Assembly (NCBI GenBank): GCA_011389745.1
Contig: JAABTQ010000004.1
Location: forward strand, 1 to 64,000
Reading direction: 5' to 3'
Length of the DNA stretch: 64,000 nucleotides
From: Desulfobacteraceae bacterium
GTDB lineage: Bacteria > Desulfobacterota > Desulfobacteria > Desulfobacterales > SKZT01
Shown here: positions 37,348-48,512 of the stretch, in pieces
Numbering within the stretch: the first letter of the stretch is position 1
How the letters are laid out: each line of letters opens with the position of its first letter
Notes under the pieces: model-generated
The model's database searches: none
Told to the model about the DNA's origin: nothing
What the model saw: the letters and a program-made list of their open reading frames with translations, nothing else
Position numbers and translations under genes: made by a program

Positions 37348-38117
37348 ATCTTGAACATTTTTTCAATTTCAGGTGTATAAGATCCATCCGTCTCATGCAC
37401 ATACAAAGGAAAACCGATGGTAACACCTCCCCGGCCATGCTTAACGGCCATGACAATCACCCGGTTGGCATCGGCATGGTAATGAGGATGAACGGTTCGA
37501 AGCCATTTGGGCTCCAGTTTTGAGATTCGAAGACAATAAAAAAGCTCTGTCAGTCTTTGGGCCGGGTAGATTATAAAAAGGGTTCCCGACACTTTAAGCA
37601 CTCGCACTGAAATTTCGATAACATCAGAGATCGTGGCAAAAATTTCATGTTTTGCCACGGTTTTTGCCATATTATGCCCAAACCTGGAATGTCCGATTTT
37701 TCCGAAAGGAGGATTGACAACAACTATATCCACGGGTCCGTCGATATCTTTGGAACATAAACGTTTCATATCCGCGCAGATGATCTTAATCTGTTTTTCC
37801 AACTGGTTTTCAAAAACATTGAAACGGGCCAATTTAGCCATGGATTCTTGTATTTCAATGCCATAAATTTTGATATTCGGGAACCTTCGGGCAAGAATTA
37901 ACGCAATGATACCGCAGCCTGTACCCAGGTCCAGTACCCGCTGATTCGGTTTCGGATTAATCTGGTGGGCCAACAATAAAGCATCTATGGAGAAACGATA
38001 TCCTTTTTCAGACTGTTTTACTAAAAGAGTATTATTTAAAAGAGCCTCGGAAACAAGTCGGTTTTCTTTTTCTGAATTGATCTCAAATGCCGAACATTTT
38101 TCTTCCCCGCTTTCCAT
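37344..38117 (-). CDS. tRNA1(Val) adenine-N6 methyltransferase-like (YfiC family)
   Basis: The 257-residue SAM-dependent enzyme has RVLDLGTGCGIIALILARR (SAM site, about 59-77) and the N6-adenine motif NPPFGK. YfiC/TrmN6 methylates A37 of tRNA-Val. The N-terminal 30 residues are extra and acidic. It lies 6 bases downstream of the DUF721 gene on the same strand. Confidence 0.87.
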   Translation of the reverse strand: MESGEEKCSAFEINSEKENRLVSEALLNNTLLVKQSEKGYRFSIDALLLAHQINPKPNQRVLDLGTGCGIIALILARRFPNIKIYGIEIQESMAKLARFNVFENQLEKQIKIICADMKRLCSKDIDGPVDIVVVNPPFGKIGHSRFGHNMAKTVAKHEIFATISDVIEISVRVLKVSGTLFIIYPAQRLTELFYCLRISKLEPKWLRTVHPHYHADANRVIVMAVKHGRGGVTIGFPLYVHETDGSYTPEIEKMFKI

Positions 38118-38123
38118 ATCTGC

Positions 38124-38474
38124 TTAAACGCCTATTTTGAATTTAATGTCATCCACCACGTTGTGCTCCAATGCCATGTTGAGCTTACTGATGATATCTT
38201 GCTTTAAAAATTGCAATTGATGTATCCATGGTGAACTGGTCACATTCACATATAAGAGCCTTCCCTTAAATACCGCCGGCCTTGCATTTTGTGCAATGGT
38301 TTCTCCTACAGTTTCATCCCAATAGCGCCATATAAGCGCCAAATCTCCATTAGCCTTTTCATGTAATACCCTCAAAAGATTATTTAAAACATTTCCGATG
38401 TGAATCGGTTCCTGGTTTTTTTCTCTTTGTTCCACCATATGCCCAACCTCCCGGATGGTTCCGATAAGCCTCAA
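38124..38474 (-). CDS. DUF721 / DciA-like protein
   Basis: The 116-residue protein contains GNVLNNLLRVL, ALIWRYWDETVGETIAQNARPA and the terminal VNVTSSPWIHQLQFLKQDII, the DUF721 pattern. DciA-type members assist loading of the replicative helicase DnaB. The start could also be the ATG at residue 13 (38438). Confidence 0.8.
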   Translation of the reverse strand: MRLIGTIREVGHMVEQREKNQEPIHIGNVLNNLLRVLHEKANGDLALIWRYWDETVGETIAQNARPAVFKGRLLYVNVTSSPWIHQLQFLKQDIISKLNMALEHNVVDDIKFKIGV

Positions 38475-38684
38475 ACCGAAATCAACTTATTGGTTTTTCC
38501 TTGACTTGAAAATCCTTGTTGTTTACATTACTAAATAATTCATTTTGTATTAAGTGGAAAAATTTGAATTTATGATTATTGTATTAACCATCTACCAATT
38601 TTTTATTGTGTTCGCAATAAAGAATTATTAGACAATCAGGCAAAGGCAGAAGTTAGCATAACTTTTTATTAGGATATAACTAAA

Positions 38685-39716
38685 ATGAGTTGGGATTGGG
38701 AAAAACTAAAAGAACAGCAGCAAAAAATGGGGGCTAGTCCGCCTCAAATGGATGACATTATTAATAAGTTTAAAAATTTCAGGCTACCCGGCGGTCCTAT
38801 CATCGTTATCATTATCATTCTCGCCGTATTGGCTTCATCATCATTTTATACGGTGAATGTCGATGAAGTAGGAATGGTTCAGCGTTTTGGAAAATATGTG
38901 AGGACAACACAACCCGGATTAAATTTCAAATTGCCCGTAGGCATTGAAAAAGTTACCAAAGTCAGGGTACGACATGTTTTTAAGGAAGAATTCGGTGCTC
39001 AGACAACTCCCGGAGTCAGCAGGGCCCGCGTTGGAAGTAATTCTGATGAAAGTACGGAAACACTCATGCTTACAGGAGATTTAAACGTGGCGGTTGTTCC
39101 CTGGATTGTGCAGTACCGTATTGACAATCCGTTCGATTTTCTCTTTAAGGTTAGGGATGTCCGCAGATTATTGGTTGATATGTCTGAAGCCACCATGAGA
39201 CTTGTCGTCGGGGACCGAAGTATCAACGAAGTCATCAGCAAGCGTGATGAAATCGCCACCGAAGCCAAAGCCCAACTGCAAAAAGAACTCGATAATGCTC
39301 AGTCGGGTATTTTTATTGTAACGATTGAAATGAAAAGAACAAATGTTCCCAGGGCAGTCCAACCCTCCTTTAACGAGGTCAACCAGGCAACACAGGAAAA
39401 AGAAAAACTGATTTACCAGGCCAAGGAGGAATATAACAAGGCCATACCATCGGCACGGGGTGAAGCAGAAAGAATTGTCAGAACTGCTGAAGGTTATGCA
39501 TTGGATCGTGTCAACCGGGCCCAGGGTGATGCCGCAAGATTTAAGGCTGTTTACGAAGAATACGCAAAAGCCCCGGATGTCACCAAAAGACGAATTTATT
39601 TGGAAACCCTAAAAGATTTATTTCCCAAGTTGGGACCCAAATATATTATCGATGAGAATCATAAAAATTTACTTCCTCTTTTGAATCTTGGAAAGGAAAG
39701 CGGGCTGTCAAAATGA
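38685..39716 (+). CDS. hflK: FtsH protease modulator HflK
   Basis: The 343-residue membrane protein has one N-terminal helix at about 38-56 and a prohibitin/SPFH domain (VDEVGMVQRFGKYVRTTQPGLNF). A coiled tail follows from about residue 230. It complexes with HflC around FtsH. The stop overlaps the hflC start by 4 bases. Confidence 0.94.
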   Translation: MSWDWEKLKEQQQKMGASPPQMDDIINKFKNFRLPGGPIIVIIIILAVLASSSFYTVNVDEVGMVQRFGKYVRTTQPGLNFKLPVGIEKVTKVRVRHVFKEEFGAQTTPGVSRARVGSNSDESTETLMLTGDLNVAVVPWIVQYRIDNPFDFLFKVRDVRRLLVDMSEATMRLVVGDRSINEVISKRDEIATEAKAQLQKELDNAQSGIFIVTIEMKRTNVPRAVQPSFNEVNQATQEKEKLIYQAKEEYNKAIPSARGEAERIVRTAEGYALDRVNRAQGDAARFKAVYEEYAKAPDVTKRRIYLETLKDLFPKLGPKYIIDENHKNLLPLLNLGKESGLSK

Positions 39717-40663
39717 AATCTTCTAAAGGACTGATATTAATAGTTTTTATTGCAATTGGAGTGCTTGCCGTGTTTTTATCCGCCTTTGTGGTGGATGAAA
39801 CCGAGCAAGTCGTGGTAACCCAGTTCGGGCGAGTTATTGGAGAACCTATAGCAGAGCCGGGCTTAAGATTCAGGATACCTTTTATTCAGCATGTAAACTA
39901 CTTTCCCAAAAACCTGTTGCAATGGGATGGCAGTCCTGGTCAAATTCCCACCAGAGATAAAACCTTTATATGGGTGGAGGCTTTTGCACGTTGGAAAATA
40001 GTTGACCCTGTCAAATTTTTTCAAACAGTCAACAACGTAGCAGGTGCCATCTCACGACTTGAGGACATCATCGATCCTTCCGTGCGAAACTTCATCACTT
40101 CTTACCCACTGATTGAAGCGGTCCGTTTGACCAACCGGGAACTCGATCTGTTGGAAGAAGGGATCGAAGCTGAGGATCTTCAGCACGACCCAAAAGTCTT
40201 TTCCAGAATAACAACAGGAAGAGCAAAAATCACCGAGGGTATCCTTGAACAGGCTCAGCCTAAAGTGGATCAATTTGGAATCGAACTCGTAGATGTCAAA
40301 ATCAGGCGAATAAATTACGTTGAAGAAGTACAAAAAACCGTTTTCGATCGTATGATAGCAGAAAGAAAACAAATTGCTGAAAAATTTCGTTCAGAAGGAA
40401 GAGGAGAGGCCCAGAAAATCCTCGGTGACAAGGAAAGAGACCTGAAAGAAATTATTTCGGATGCTTATAGAATAAGCGAGGAAGTAAAAGGTAATTCAGA
40501 TGCGGAAGCAACAATTATCTATGCAGATGCTCATGGGCTTGATCCGGAATTTTATTCCTTTTTGAAAACCCTTGAGATTTACACTCAATCCTTAGATGAT
40601 AAAAATTCGGTAATTTTTTCAACCGAGTCAGAATTCTTTAAATATCTGAACGGCTTTGACTAA
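39713..40663 (+). CDS. hflC: FtsH protease modulator HflC
   Basis: The 316-residue protein has an N-terminal signal-anchor (GLILIVFIAIGVLAVFLSAF). An SPFH domain follows with ETEQVVVTQFGRVIG, and the C-terminus carries AYRISEEVKGNSDAEA. It pairs with HflK. A strong terminator follows at 40694-40722. Confidence 0.95.
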   Translation: MKSSKGLILIVFIAIGVLAVFLSAFVVDETEQVVVTQFGRVIGEPIAEPGLRFRIPFIQHVNYFPKNLLQWDGSPGQIPTRDKTFIWVEAFARWKIVDPVKFFQTVNNVAGAISRLEDIIDPSVRNFITSYPLIEAVRLTNRELDLLEEGIEAEDLQHDPKVFSRITTGRAKITEGILEQAQPKVDQFGIELVDVKIRRINYVEEVQKTVFDRMIAERKQIAEKFRSEGRGEAQKILGDKERDLKEIISDAYRISEEVKGNSDAEATIIYADAHGLDPEFYSFLKTLEIYTQSLDDKNSVIFSTESEFFKYLNGFD

Positions 40664-40693
40664 CCAAAGCCATTCCTTCACTGCACCCCAAAA

Positions 40694-40722
40694 AAAAGCA
40701 CCGGAAAAATCCGGTGCTTTTT
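40694..40722. terminator. Strong intrinsic terminator after hflC
   Basis: AAAAGCACCGG and CCGGTGCTTTT form a perfect 11-base stem around AAAAAT, followed by TTG. The symmetry also allows termination of the small gene on the opposite strand. Confidence 0.85.
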
Positions 40723-40762
40723 GCCGACCTAAAGGTTGCTTATCATTGAAAACCCTCTGAAA

Positions 40763-40861
40763 CTATTTACCTTTTCGTCTTTGATGGCGCGTTCTGGCTA
40801 AAAGTTTTCGATGTTTATGCTTTCTCATTTTCTTTCTTCGTTTTTTGACTACGCTTCCCAA
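40763..40861 (-). CDS. AURKAIP1/COX24 (mS38-like) basic small protein
   Basis: The frame runs from TTG at 40861 to TAG at 40763 and encodes 32 residues, nearly all Lys, Arg and His (VKKRRKKMRKHKHRKLL, then ARTRHQRRKGK). A GGAGGTG lies 5 bases upstream of the TTG. The sequence matches the small COX24/AURKAIP1 domain family, related to mitoribosomal protein mS38, so it probably binds the small ribosomal subunit. It lies between convergent and divergent neighbours with its own promoter. Confidence 0.85.
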   Translation of the reverse strand: MGSVVKKRRKKMRKHKHRKLLARTRHQRRKGK

Positions 40862-41056
40862 CTAATCACCTCCTTAATTTTAACCCATTATAAAAACAAT
40901 ATTTCTGTATTGCTGAATAATTTTTTATGAAAACTCATCGACCTTTTAAGCATAATGCATCTTTTCATATTTTTCAACCCAATAATCCGATTGATAATAC
41001 CCTACTGTTATGATAGTTAACCTCATGAATGATTATTAAGAAAAAACCGGCAAATC

Positions 41057-41605
41057 ATGGGGAAACATATGGCCTCGAGGGAGTTGAAAAAATTTAATGA
41101 AAATCAGATTGAAATTATTAACAACTCCGTGGCATTAGCTGAAGAGCTTGTGAGTGAACATTACAAAATGTCTGCCAATCAATGGCTCCGCGGCCGCTAT
41201 GATGTCAAAACCCTTGCGGACCTGGCGGCAGATGAAATCGTGCATGGGCCTTTTGCACAAATTATCCGATATGAAGCAAAAAAAAAAGATACCTTTCTGG
41301 GTTCTTCAACCTACGATTTTTACAAAATATGCCTTCAGGACCATGCCATATTGGCAGTATTAGCGAAGACTCCTCTGATGCAGCTCTTTTCTTTTTCTCT
41401 TTACATCCTTACTCACGAACTGATTCACATCGTGAGATTTGGACAATTCCTTCAAAACTTCAACGCTACCGAAGATGAAAAATTGGAAGAAGAAACCCGG
41501 GTTCATGAACAGACGTATCAAATTTTAAAACCATTACGAGTACCGGGTCTTAATGAAGTGTTTCATTTCTATATCAAATGGAGAAACAGCATACAAAATC
41601 TTTGA
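41057..41605 (+). CDS. Conserved-looking protein with HExxH motif (possible zincin)
   Basis: The 182-residue protein contains HELIHIVRFGQF with HELIH at 120-124, the zinc-binding motif of metallopeptidases. Hydrophobic residues precede it, and an acidic helix with EEETRVHEQTY lies about 20 residues later and could supply a third ligand. No signal peptide is seen. I do not recognise the family. It precedes the FmdB-like gene by 143 bases, possibly in a loose unit. An alternative start is the ATG at residue 5. Confidence 0.6.
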   Translation: MGKHMASRELKKFNENQIEIINNSVALAEELVSEHYKMSANQWLRGRYDVKTLADLAADEIVHGPFAQIIRYEAKKKDTFLGSSTYDFYKICLQDHAILAVLAKTPLMQLFSFSLYILTHELIHIVRFGQFLQNFNATEDEKLEEETRVHEQTYQILKPLRVPGLNEVFHFYIKWRNSIQNL

Positions 41606-41748
41606 TAAATCGATCAATTTCCATTAAAAAACATTCTCGAAGATTCTTGACAACAAGACAACATGATCTATATTAGTCTCAAAACTCGGCGTTTAAAAAA
41701 GTAACCGGTAATAATCAAAATATTTAAAAATCAAGGAGGCGACGACTT

Positions 41749-42042
41749 ATGCCCATTTATGAGTATGAGTGTGAAAATTGCGGGCGCATCGAAGAAACCC
41801 TCCAGAAAATTTCGGATGCTCCGCTTTGCACATGCAGACATTGTTCGGGAAACCTTCATAAGCTTGTATCCCATAGCAGTTTCCATTTAAAAGGAACCGG
41901 TTGGTATGTTACGGATTATGCAAAAAAATCCGCAAAAAAAACTGAGGGCTCCTCCCCGCCGGAATCCAAAGAAACAGTCGATTCCAAGTGTAATACCGAT
42001 ACCGGCAGTGATAAGGCCGGGAAAAAGTCAACACCGGAATAA
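41749..42042 (+). CDS. FmdB-family zinc ribbon protein
   Basis: The 97-residue protein begins [12 protein letters not shown] and continues with CTCRHC, the two Cys pairs of the FmdB zinc ribbon. A poorly conserved hydrophilic tail follows from about residue 60. FmdB was named for regulation of formamidase; most members have unknown targets. AAGGAGG precedes the start. Confidence 0.9.
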   Translation: MPIYEYECENCGRIEETLQKISDAPLCTCRHCSGNLHKLVSHSSFHLKGTGWYVTDYAKKSAKKTEGSSPPESKETVDSKCNTDTGSDKAGKKSTPE

Positions 42043-42383
42043 TTTCTTTATTTTATTCTTTGGATAACCAAAAAGGCAAAAGCTTTAACAACCACCTAAA
42101 ATTTCAATTAAGAACCTTTACATTGTCAAATGCGTGATTACAGTTTGGCCTCTGAACAGATTATCACGGCATATTACAGAATGAATTAACATTAAATTAA
42201 ATGTTTTAAATTGAAATTAAAGTTGGTTTTTTAAAGAATGTTTTTGTCTGAATTCCCCTAAGTATGAAAACATATTAAAGTTGATGAGTAATAATCAGGT
42301 TATTATGCCCTCAAAGCTGAATTCTTATTGAAATTTCTTTAAACTTTGGGGTTTGACTCAAATTTTGAAACAAAAGGAGAAAC
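42043..42383. other. groESL upstream region
   Basis: This AT-rich leader should carry the groES promoter. I looked for the CIRCE inverted repeat (TTAGCACTC/GAGTGCTAA) and for a sigma-32 CTTGAAA/CCCCAT pair and found neither clearly. Confidence 0.4.
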
Positions 42384-42677
42384 ATGAAGATGAAATTAAG
42401 ACCACTTCAGGATCGAATCTTAGTTAAACGCGTGGAGCAGGAAAGCATGACTAAGGGAGGAATTATTATCCCTGACTCTGCAAAAGAAAAACCGGCGGAA
42501 GGTGAAGTTGTCGCTGTTGGTAACGGCAAAATGGGTGAGGACGGCAAAAGAATCACTCCTGACATCAAAGCAGGTGATCGTATCCTTTTCGGGAAATATG
42601 CGGGCACCGAAGTTAAAATTGATGGTGAAGAGCACCTGATTATGCGTGAAGATGATGTTCTTGGTATCATCGAGTAA
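42384..42677 (+). CDS. groES: Co-chaperonin GroES
   Basis: The 97-residue protein has [13 protein letters not shown], the mobile-loop region [19 protein letters not shown] (approximately, residues 20-37) and [12 protein letters not shown]-like strands. It caps GroEL. AAGGAG precedes the ATG, and groEL follows after 67 bases. Confidence 0.97.
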   Translation: MKMKLRPLQDRILVKRVEQESMTKGGIIIPDSAKEKPAEGEVVAVGNGKMGEDGKRITPDIKAGDRILFGKYAGTEVKIDGEEHLIMREDDVLGIIE

Positions 42678-42711
42678 AAAAACCACAGATTCTTACAAAT
42701 ATCTATTTTAA

Positions 42712-44403
<1,692 letters not shown>

Positions 44404-44444
44404 CCGCTTAAGGGCTGTCTTTAAAAATCCCAATATACTTTAAT

Positions 44445-44487
44445 AAAAAAACCCTCCTGTTTCAAAAAATAGGGGGGTTTTTTTTTA
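44445..44487. terminator. Terminator between groEL and a zinc-ribbon gene
   Basis: AAAAAACCCTCCT pairs with AGGGGGGTTTTTT around a 12-base loop, followed by more T. The A tract on the left gives the opposite strand a T run as well, so it can serve both convergent genes. Confidence 0.85.
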
Positions 44488-44512
44488 TTGTTTGATAAAA
44501 TATTTTTGAATT

Positions 44513-44728
44513 TTATTGATTTCCAAAACCGTTTTGTCCGCCACAATCCGGGCACTGCCATGTAATAGCATTGCATGACATACCCCACAGATTTTCATCC
44601 ATGCACTCCTGGCAAATCGCAAAACCACATCTGCAGTGCCAACAAAAACGAAATTGCCCTCCGCAGCAATGGCATTCAAAACTTTTGAGCCTTTTTCTCC
44701 GTATTCGTTTATATTGTAAATTATTCAT
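44513..44728 (-). CDS. Small zinc-ribbon protein
   Basis: The 71-residue protein has Cys/His clusters CHCCGGQFRFCWHCRCG, CQEC and a final CPDCGGQNG, enough for two zinc sites. A basic N-terminus (RIRRKRLK) precedes them. I do not recognise the family. The clean spacing of Cys pairs supports a real gene, though no good ribosome-binding site precedes the ATG. It converges on groEL. Confidence 0.6.
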   Translation of the reverse strand: MNNLQYKRIRRKRLKSFECHCCGGQFRFCWHCRCGFAICQECMDENLWGMSCNAITWQCPDCGGQNGFGNQ

Positions 44729-44926
44729 AAATCAGAATCATCTCATTTTTTTAGTTCAAATATTTTTTAAGGCTTGCTTGTTGTTTTGAGTATTTCATGA
44801 TAGAAAATTAATTATCGAGAACATGTCAAACCTTTTAACTTACCGAAATGATAATAAATTTACCTTAATTCATCATGGCATCACTGTCAAGATGCAATTT
44901 CTAATCGAAAGAAAGGCAAAAGGCTA

Positions 44927-47623
44927 GTGATAAAACGATCTGAGGGAAAACCTGAACATACCATTTATTTAGTGGATGGAAGCAGCTATATTTATCGGGC
45001 ATACCACGCTATCCGAGGACTTTCCAATTCTCAGGGACTTCCCACCAACGCTATCTTTGGTTTTACGCGAATGTTGATCAAACTTATAGAGGACCGAAAG
45101 CCCGAATATTTGATTATGCTTTTCGATGCCAAAGGTCCGAAATTTCGACACAAAATCTACGAAGAATACAAGGCAAACAGGCCCCCCATGCCTGAAGATC
45201 TATGCATTCAGATTCCTTATATCAAGGAAGTGACCCAGGGGTTCAAACTTCCGTTATTAGAATTGGAAGGTTATGAAGCCGACGATCTGATCGGTACTTT
45301 GGCGGTAAAAGCTGAAGAAGCCGGGTTTTCCGTGGTCATGGTTACTGGTGACAAGGATTTTTTGCAGCTGGTTACAGAAAATATCCAGATATGGGATCCT
45401 ATGAAAGACACGACCATAACGATTGAAACCATCCGGGATTCTTTCGGTTTAGAACCGGCACAGATTATCGATGTCATGGGGCTTTCAGGGGATACATCCG
45501 ACAATATACCAGGAGTGCCGGGAATTGGTCAGAAAACAGCGGTTTCTTTAATACAAGCATATGGCAGCATCGATCGCCTCTATCAAAAGATTGATCATAT
45601 CACTCAGAAAAAGCAGAAGGAAAATCTGATCAAATTCAAAGATCAGGCATACCTGAGTCGTCGGTTAGTAAAATTAGACAGCCAGGCCCCTGTGGAATTT
45701 AAACCTGAAAATTTCAAGCTCGGAACAACGGATAACGACAAATTGTCACAGCTTTTCAAATTTCTGGAGTTTCGTCAATTACAGCAAAACTACCCTGTTC
45801 AGTCGGATCTTGGAGAAAAAAATTATCAGGGTGTGCAGAATTTAATAGCTCTAAAAGATTTAGTAACCCTCTTGACTAGATCAGACAGATTTTCCATTAC
45901 TACAGAAACTACCTCCCAGGATCCCATGAAAGCCGGACTTGTTGGACTATCGTTTTCCGTACTTGCTGGTGAGGCTTTTTATATTCCCTGCGGGCACACA
46001 AGCGAAAATGAGTCTTTGCAACTTAAAACGCAATTGGCACTGGAACAACTTCGCCCGGTCCTGGAAAATCCGGATATAAAAAAAATAGGACAAAATATCA
46101 AATATGATTGGCTTGTTTTAAACCGTCATGGGATCGCTTTTGAAGGCGTTTCTTTCGACACAATGGTTGCCTCCTATTTGATCAACCCTTCAAAAAGAGC
46201 CCACAACCTTGACCAGATTGCCTTAGACTTTCTGAACCATAAAACCATTTCCTATGAAGACGTTACGGGTAAAGGGAAAAATGCCATCAGGTTCGATCAG
46301 GTGCCATTGGATAAAGCCTTGCCCTATGCTTGCGAAGATGCCGACATTAATCTTATGGCTGCCGATGTGCTTAAGCCTCGTCTTGAAGAAATCGGTGTGA
46401 TGGAGCTTTTTAATAAAGTAGAACTTCCTCTGATTCCGGTTTTGATGCGAATGGAACAAAAAGGTATTTTCGTAGATGCTCAAAGACTTCAGGCATTGTC
46501 CAAGTCATTCGGGTTTCAGCTGCAACAGCTGGAACATGAAATTTATTCTCTTGCCGGAGAAAAATTCAATATTAACTCTTCACAGCAACTGGGCCAAATC
46601 ATGTTCGAAAAACTGAATCTGCCTGTTCAGAAAAAGACAAAAAAACGAACCGGCTACTCGACAGATGTCAGTGTACTCACAACCCTTTCCAGAATTCATG
46701 AACTTCCGGCTCATATTTTACGGCACCGGACATTGAGCAAATTAAAAACCACCTATGCAGATGCTCTGGTGGATCTAATCCACCCCGAAACCGGACGTAT
46801 TCATACTTCATATAACCAGACCGTCACCTCCACCGGAAGATTGAGCAGCTCTGATCCGAATCTCCAAAATATTCCCATTCGCACTGAAGAGGGAAGAGAA
46901 ATTCGTAGTGCTTTTATACCTAAGAAGAGATGGCTGCTTATGTCCGCCGATTATTCTCAAATCGAGCTTCGAATTCTAGCCCATTATTCCAATGACGAAA
47001 TTCTGATCAAAGCCTTCTGTAAGGATGAGGATATACACACCAGGACAGCGTCTGAGATATTCAACGCATTTCCGGAAATGATAGATTCGGAGCTCAGAAG
47101 ACAGGCGAAAGTGATTAATTTTGGTATTATTTACGGCATGGGTCCCTTTAGACTGTCAAATGAATTGGGAATCAGTCAGAAAATGGCTAAAACTTACATA
47201 AGTAATTATTTTAGCAGATACCGCGGTGTTAAAAACTTTATTGATCAAACCATTGAAAATGCGAGAGAAACAGGCAAAACAAGTACCCTGTTAGGTAGAA
47301 TCAGGCTTCTGCCGGAAATCAATAGCGCCAACAAAATTATCAGCCAGGCCGCAGAACGTATTGCCATTAATACACCAATCCAGGGAACTGCCGCGGATCT
47401 CATTAAGGTGGCTATGATTAATATCGATAAAGCCTTAAATGAAAAAGGGCTCCAAACAGCTATGCTTTTAACGGTTCACGATGAACTTGTCTTTGAAGTC
47501 CCACCCGGGGAAATCCATGAAGCTACCCAATTGGTGCGGGATATCATGGAAAATGTATGGGAACTGAAAGTGCCGCTGAAAGTCAGTATTCAAAGTGGTA
47601 AAAACTGGGCTGAAGCACATTAA
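44927..47623 (+). CDS. polA: DNA polymerase I
   Basis: The 898-residue protein has a 5'-3' nuclease domain (residues 10-300, with YRAYHA and ADDLIGTLA), an exonuclease-like domain (about 310-510) and the polymerase domain. The polymerase domain has SADYSQIELRILAH, RRQAKVINFGIIYG and LLTVHDELVFE. It fills gaps and removes RNA primers. In the 3'-5' exonuclease site the first acidic motif reads ITTET: Thr325 stands where E. coli has Asp355. The later FDTM and EDAD aspartates remain. The start is GTG. Confidence 0.97.
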   Translation: MIKRSEGKPEHTIYLVDGSSYIYRAYHAIRGLSNSQGLPTNAIFGFTRMLIKLIEDRKPEYLIMLFDAKGPKFRHKIYEEYKANRPPMPEDLCIQIPYIKEVTQGFKLPLLELEGYEADDLIGTLAVKAEEAGFSVVMVTGDKDFLQLVTENIQIWDPMKDTTITIETIRDSFGLEPAQIIDVMGLSGDTSDNIPGVPGIGQKTAVSLIQAYGSIDRLYQKIDHITQKKQKENLIKFKDQAYLSRRLVKLDSQAPVEFKPENFKLGTTDNDKLSQLFKFLEFRQLQQNYPVQSDLGEKNYQGVQNLIALKDLVTLLTRSDRFSITTETTSQDPMKAGLVGLSFSVLAGEAFYIPCGHTSENESLQLKTQLALEQLRPVLENPDIKKIGQNIKYDWLVLNRHGIAFEGVSFDTMVASYLINPSKRAHNLDQIALDFLNHKTISYEDVTGKGKNAIRFDQVPLDKALPYACEDADINLMAADVLKPRLEEIGVMELFNKVELPLIPVLMRMEQKGIFVDAQRLQALSKSFGFQLQQLEHEIYSLAGEKFNINSSQQLGQIMFEKLNLPVQKKTKKRTGYSTDVSVLTTLSRIHELPAHILRHRTLSKLKTTYADALVDLIHPETGRIHTSYNQTVTSTGRLSSSDPNLQNIPIRTEEGREIRSAFIPKKRWLLMSADYSQIELRILAHYSNDEILIKAFCKDEDIHTRTASEIFNAFPEMIDSELRRQAKVINFGIIYGMGPFRLSNELGISQKMAKTYISNYFSRYRGVKNFIDQTIENARETGKTSTLLGRIRLLPEINSANKIISQAAERIAINTPIQGTAADLIKVAMINIDKALNEKGLQTAMLLTVHDELVFEVPPGEIHEATQLVRDIMENVWELKVPLKVSIQSGKNWAEAH

Positions 47624-47715
47624 AAAGTCTCTTTAAGCATAACGATGACACGTGCTTGCGGGTCATGATGAATTTTTTACGCCTCCTGAAACCATAAAAA
47701 TTGGCTTAAAAATGA

Positions 47716-48102
47716 TTAAACCGCAGTATAAATGCCTCTGTTTTTGCGTTTAATTTTCTCAAGCTTGTTTAGACGAAAAACAATATTTCGGATTTTCTTT
47801 TCGCCGAAACCAGTTTTATCCTGAATTTCTGAAAAACTGGCCCCTTCATCACCCGTTTCTTTGATGATTTCCAAGACCGCATCCGATGCAGTCATACCGG
47901 GTCTGCCGGATTGTAACCTTCCTTTTATATCACGCCCCCCCGTTCCTGATATCTTGGCTCTTACCGCGGTATCTTTCACCATTGCCTCCAAGCGTTCCAG
48001 CTTGGTCATAAGCCTTTCGATATCCTTTCTGGTCGGAATATTATAATGCTTCATAAAAAACTTCACCATGGCATCGAAACTAACCGACTTTTTTTTTGGC
48101 AT
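47716..48102 (-). CDS. Winged-helix-type regulator with N-terminal coiled coil
   Basis: The ATG at 48102 follows AAGGAGGATGGG and gives 128 residues; the longer frame from 48156 is unlikely. The first part (KHYNIPTRKDIERLMTKLER) resembles the phasin-like coiled segment. The C-terminal 50 residues (SFSEIQDKTGFGEKKIRNIV) look like a winged helix. No closer family is recognised. It could regulate storage-granule or stress genes, which is inference. Confidence 0.6.
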   Translation of the reverse strand: MPKKKSVSFDAMVKFFMKHYNIPTRKDIERLMTKLERLEAMVKDTAVRAKISGTGGRDIKGRLQSGRPGMTASDAVLEIIKETGDEGASFSEIQDKTGFGEKKIRNIVFRLNKLEKIKRKNRGIYTAV

Positions 48103-48512
48103 GACCCCATCCTCCTTAAAAAAAATTGTTCTGATAATTGCAATAAAATTTCTCAAGGAACAAGTAAAAAAGTCCTCTTAAAACCGATTGCGAAAATTGC
48201 GACCCCTTTACCTCTGGAAGTTAATTTGGAGGGCTATTGCATATAATCTTATCCCTTAACTCACATTACCATAAATAGTAAACTAACAAAAGTCAAGTTT
48301 GGTTATCATTTTTATCTTATTTTGAGACAAAAAGGTATTTCAATTACTATCGAGGCATTTGTAATCAATTTAAGAGCATAAGGTTTGTCTTTTATTATAA
48401 CATATAAAGATTGTTTGAATTTTTTTCATTATAATGGTAATGAGGTTTCAGGTTGATTTTAAATGAAATGGGATAATTCTTATGTCTAGTACTTAATCAG
48501 CAGAGGTTTGAT
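48103..48512. other. Divergent intergenic region
   Basis: AT-rich region between the winged-helix gene and the cNMP-binding gene. It should carry both promoters. I see no hairpin with a T tract and no recognisable RNA element. Confidence 0.4.

Noticed and set aside
42043-42383. HrcA/CIRCE operator before groES
   Set aside because: No TTAGCACTC/GAGTGCTAA inverted repeat could be found.
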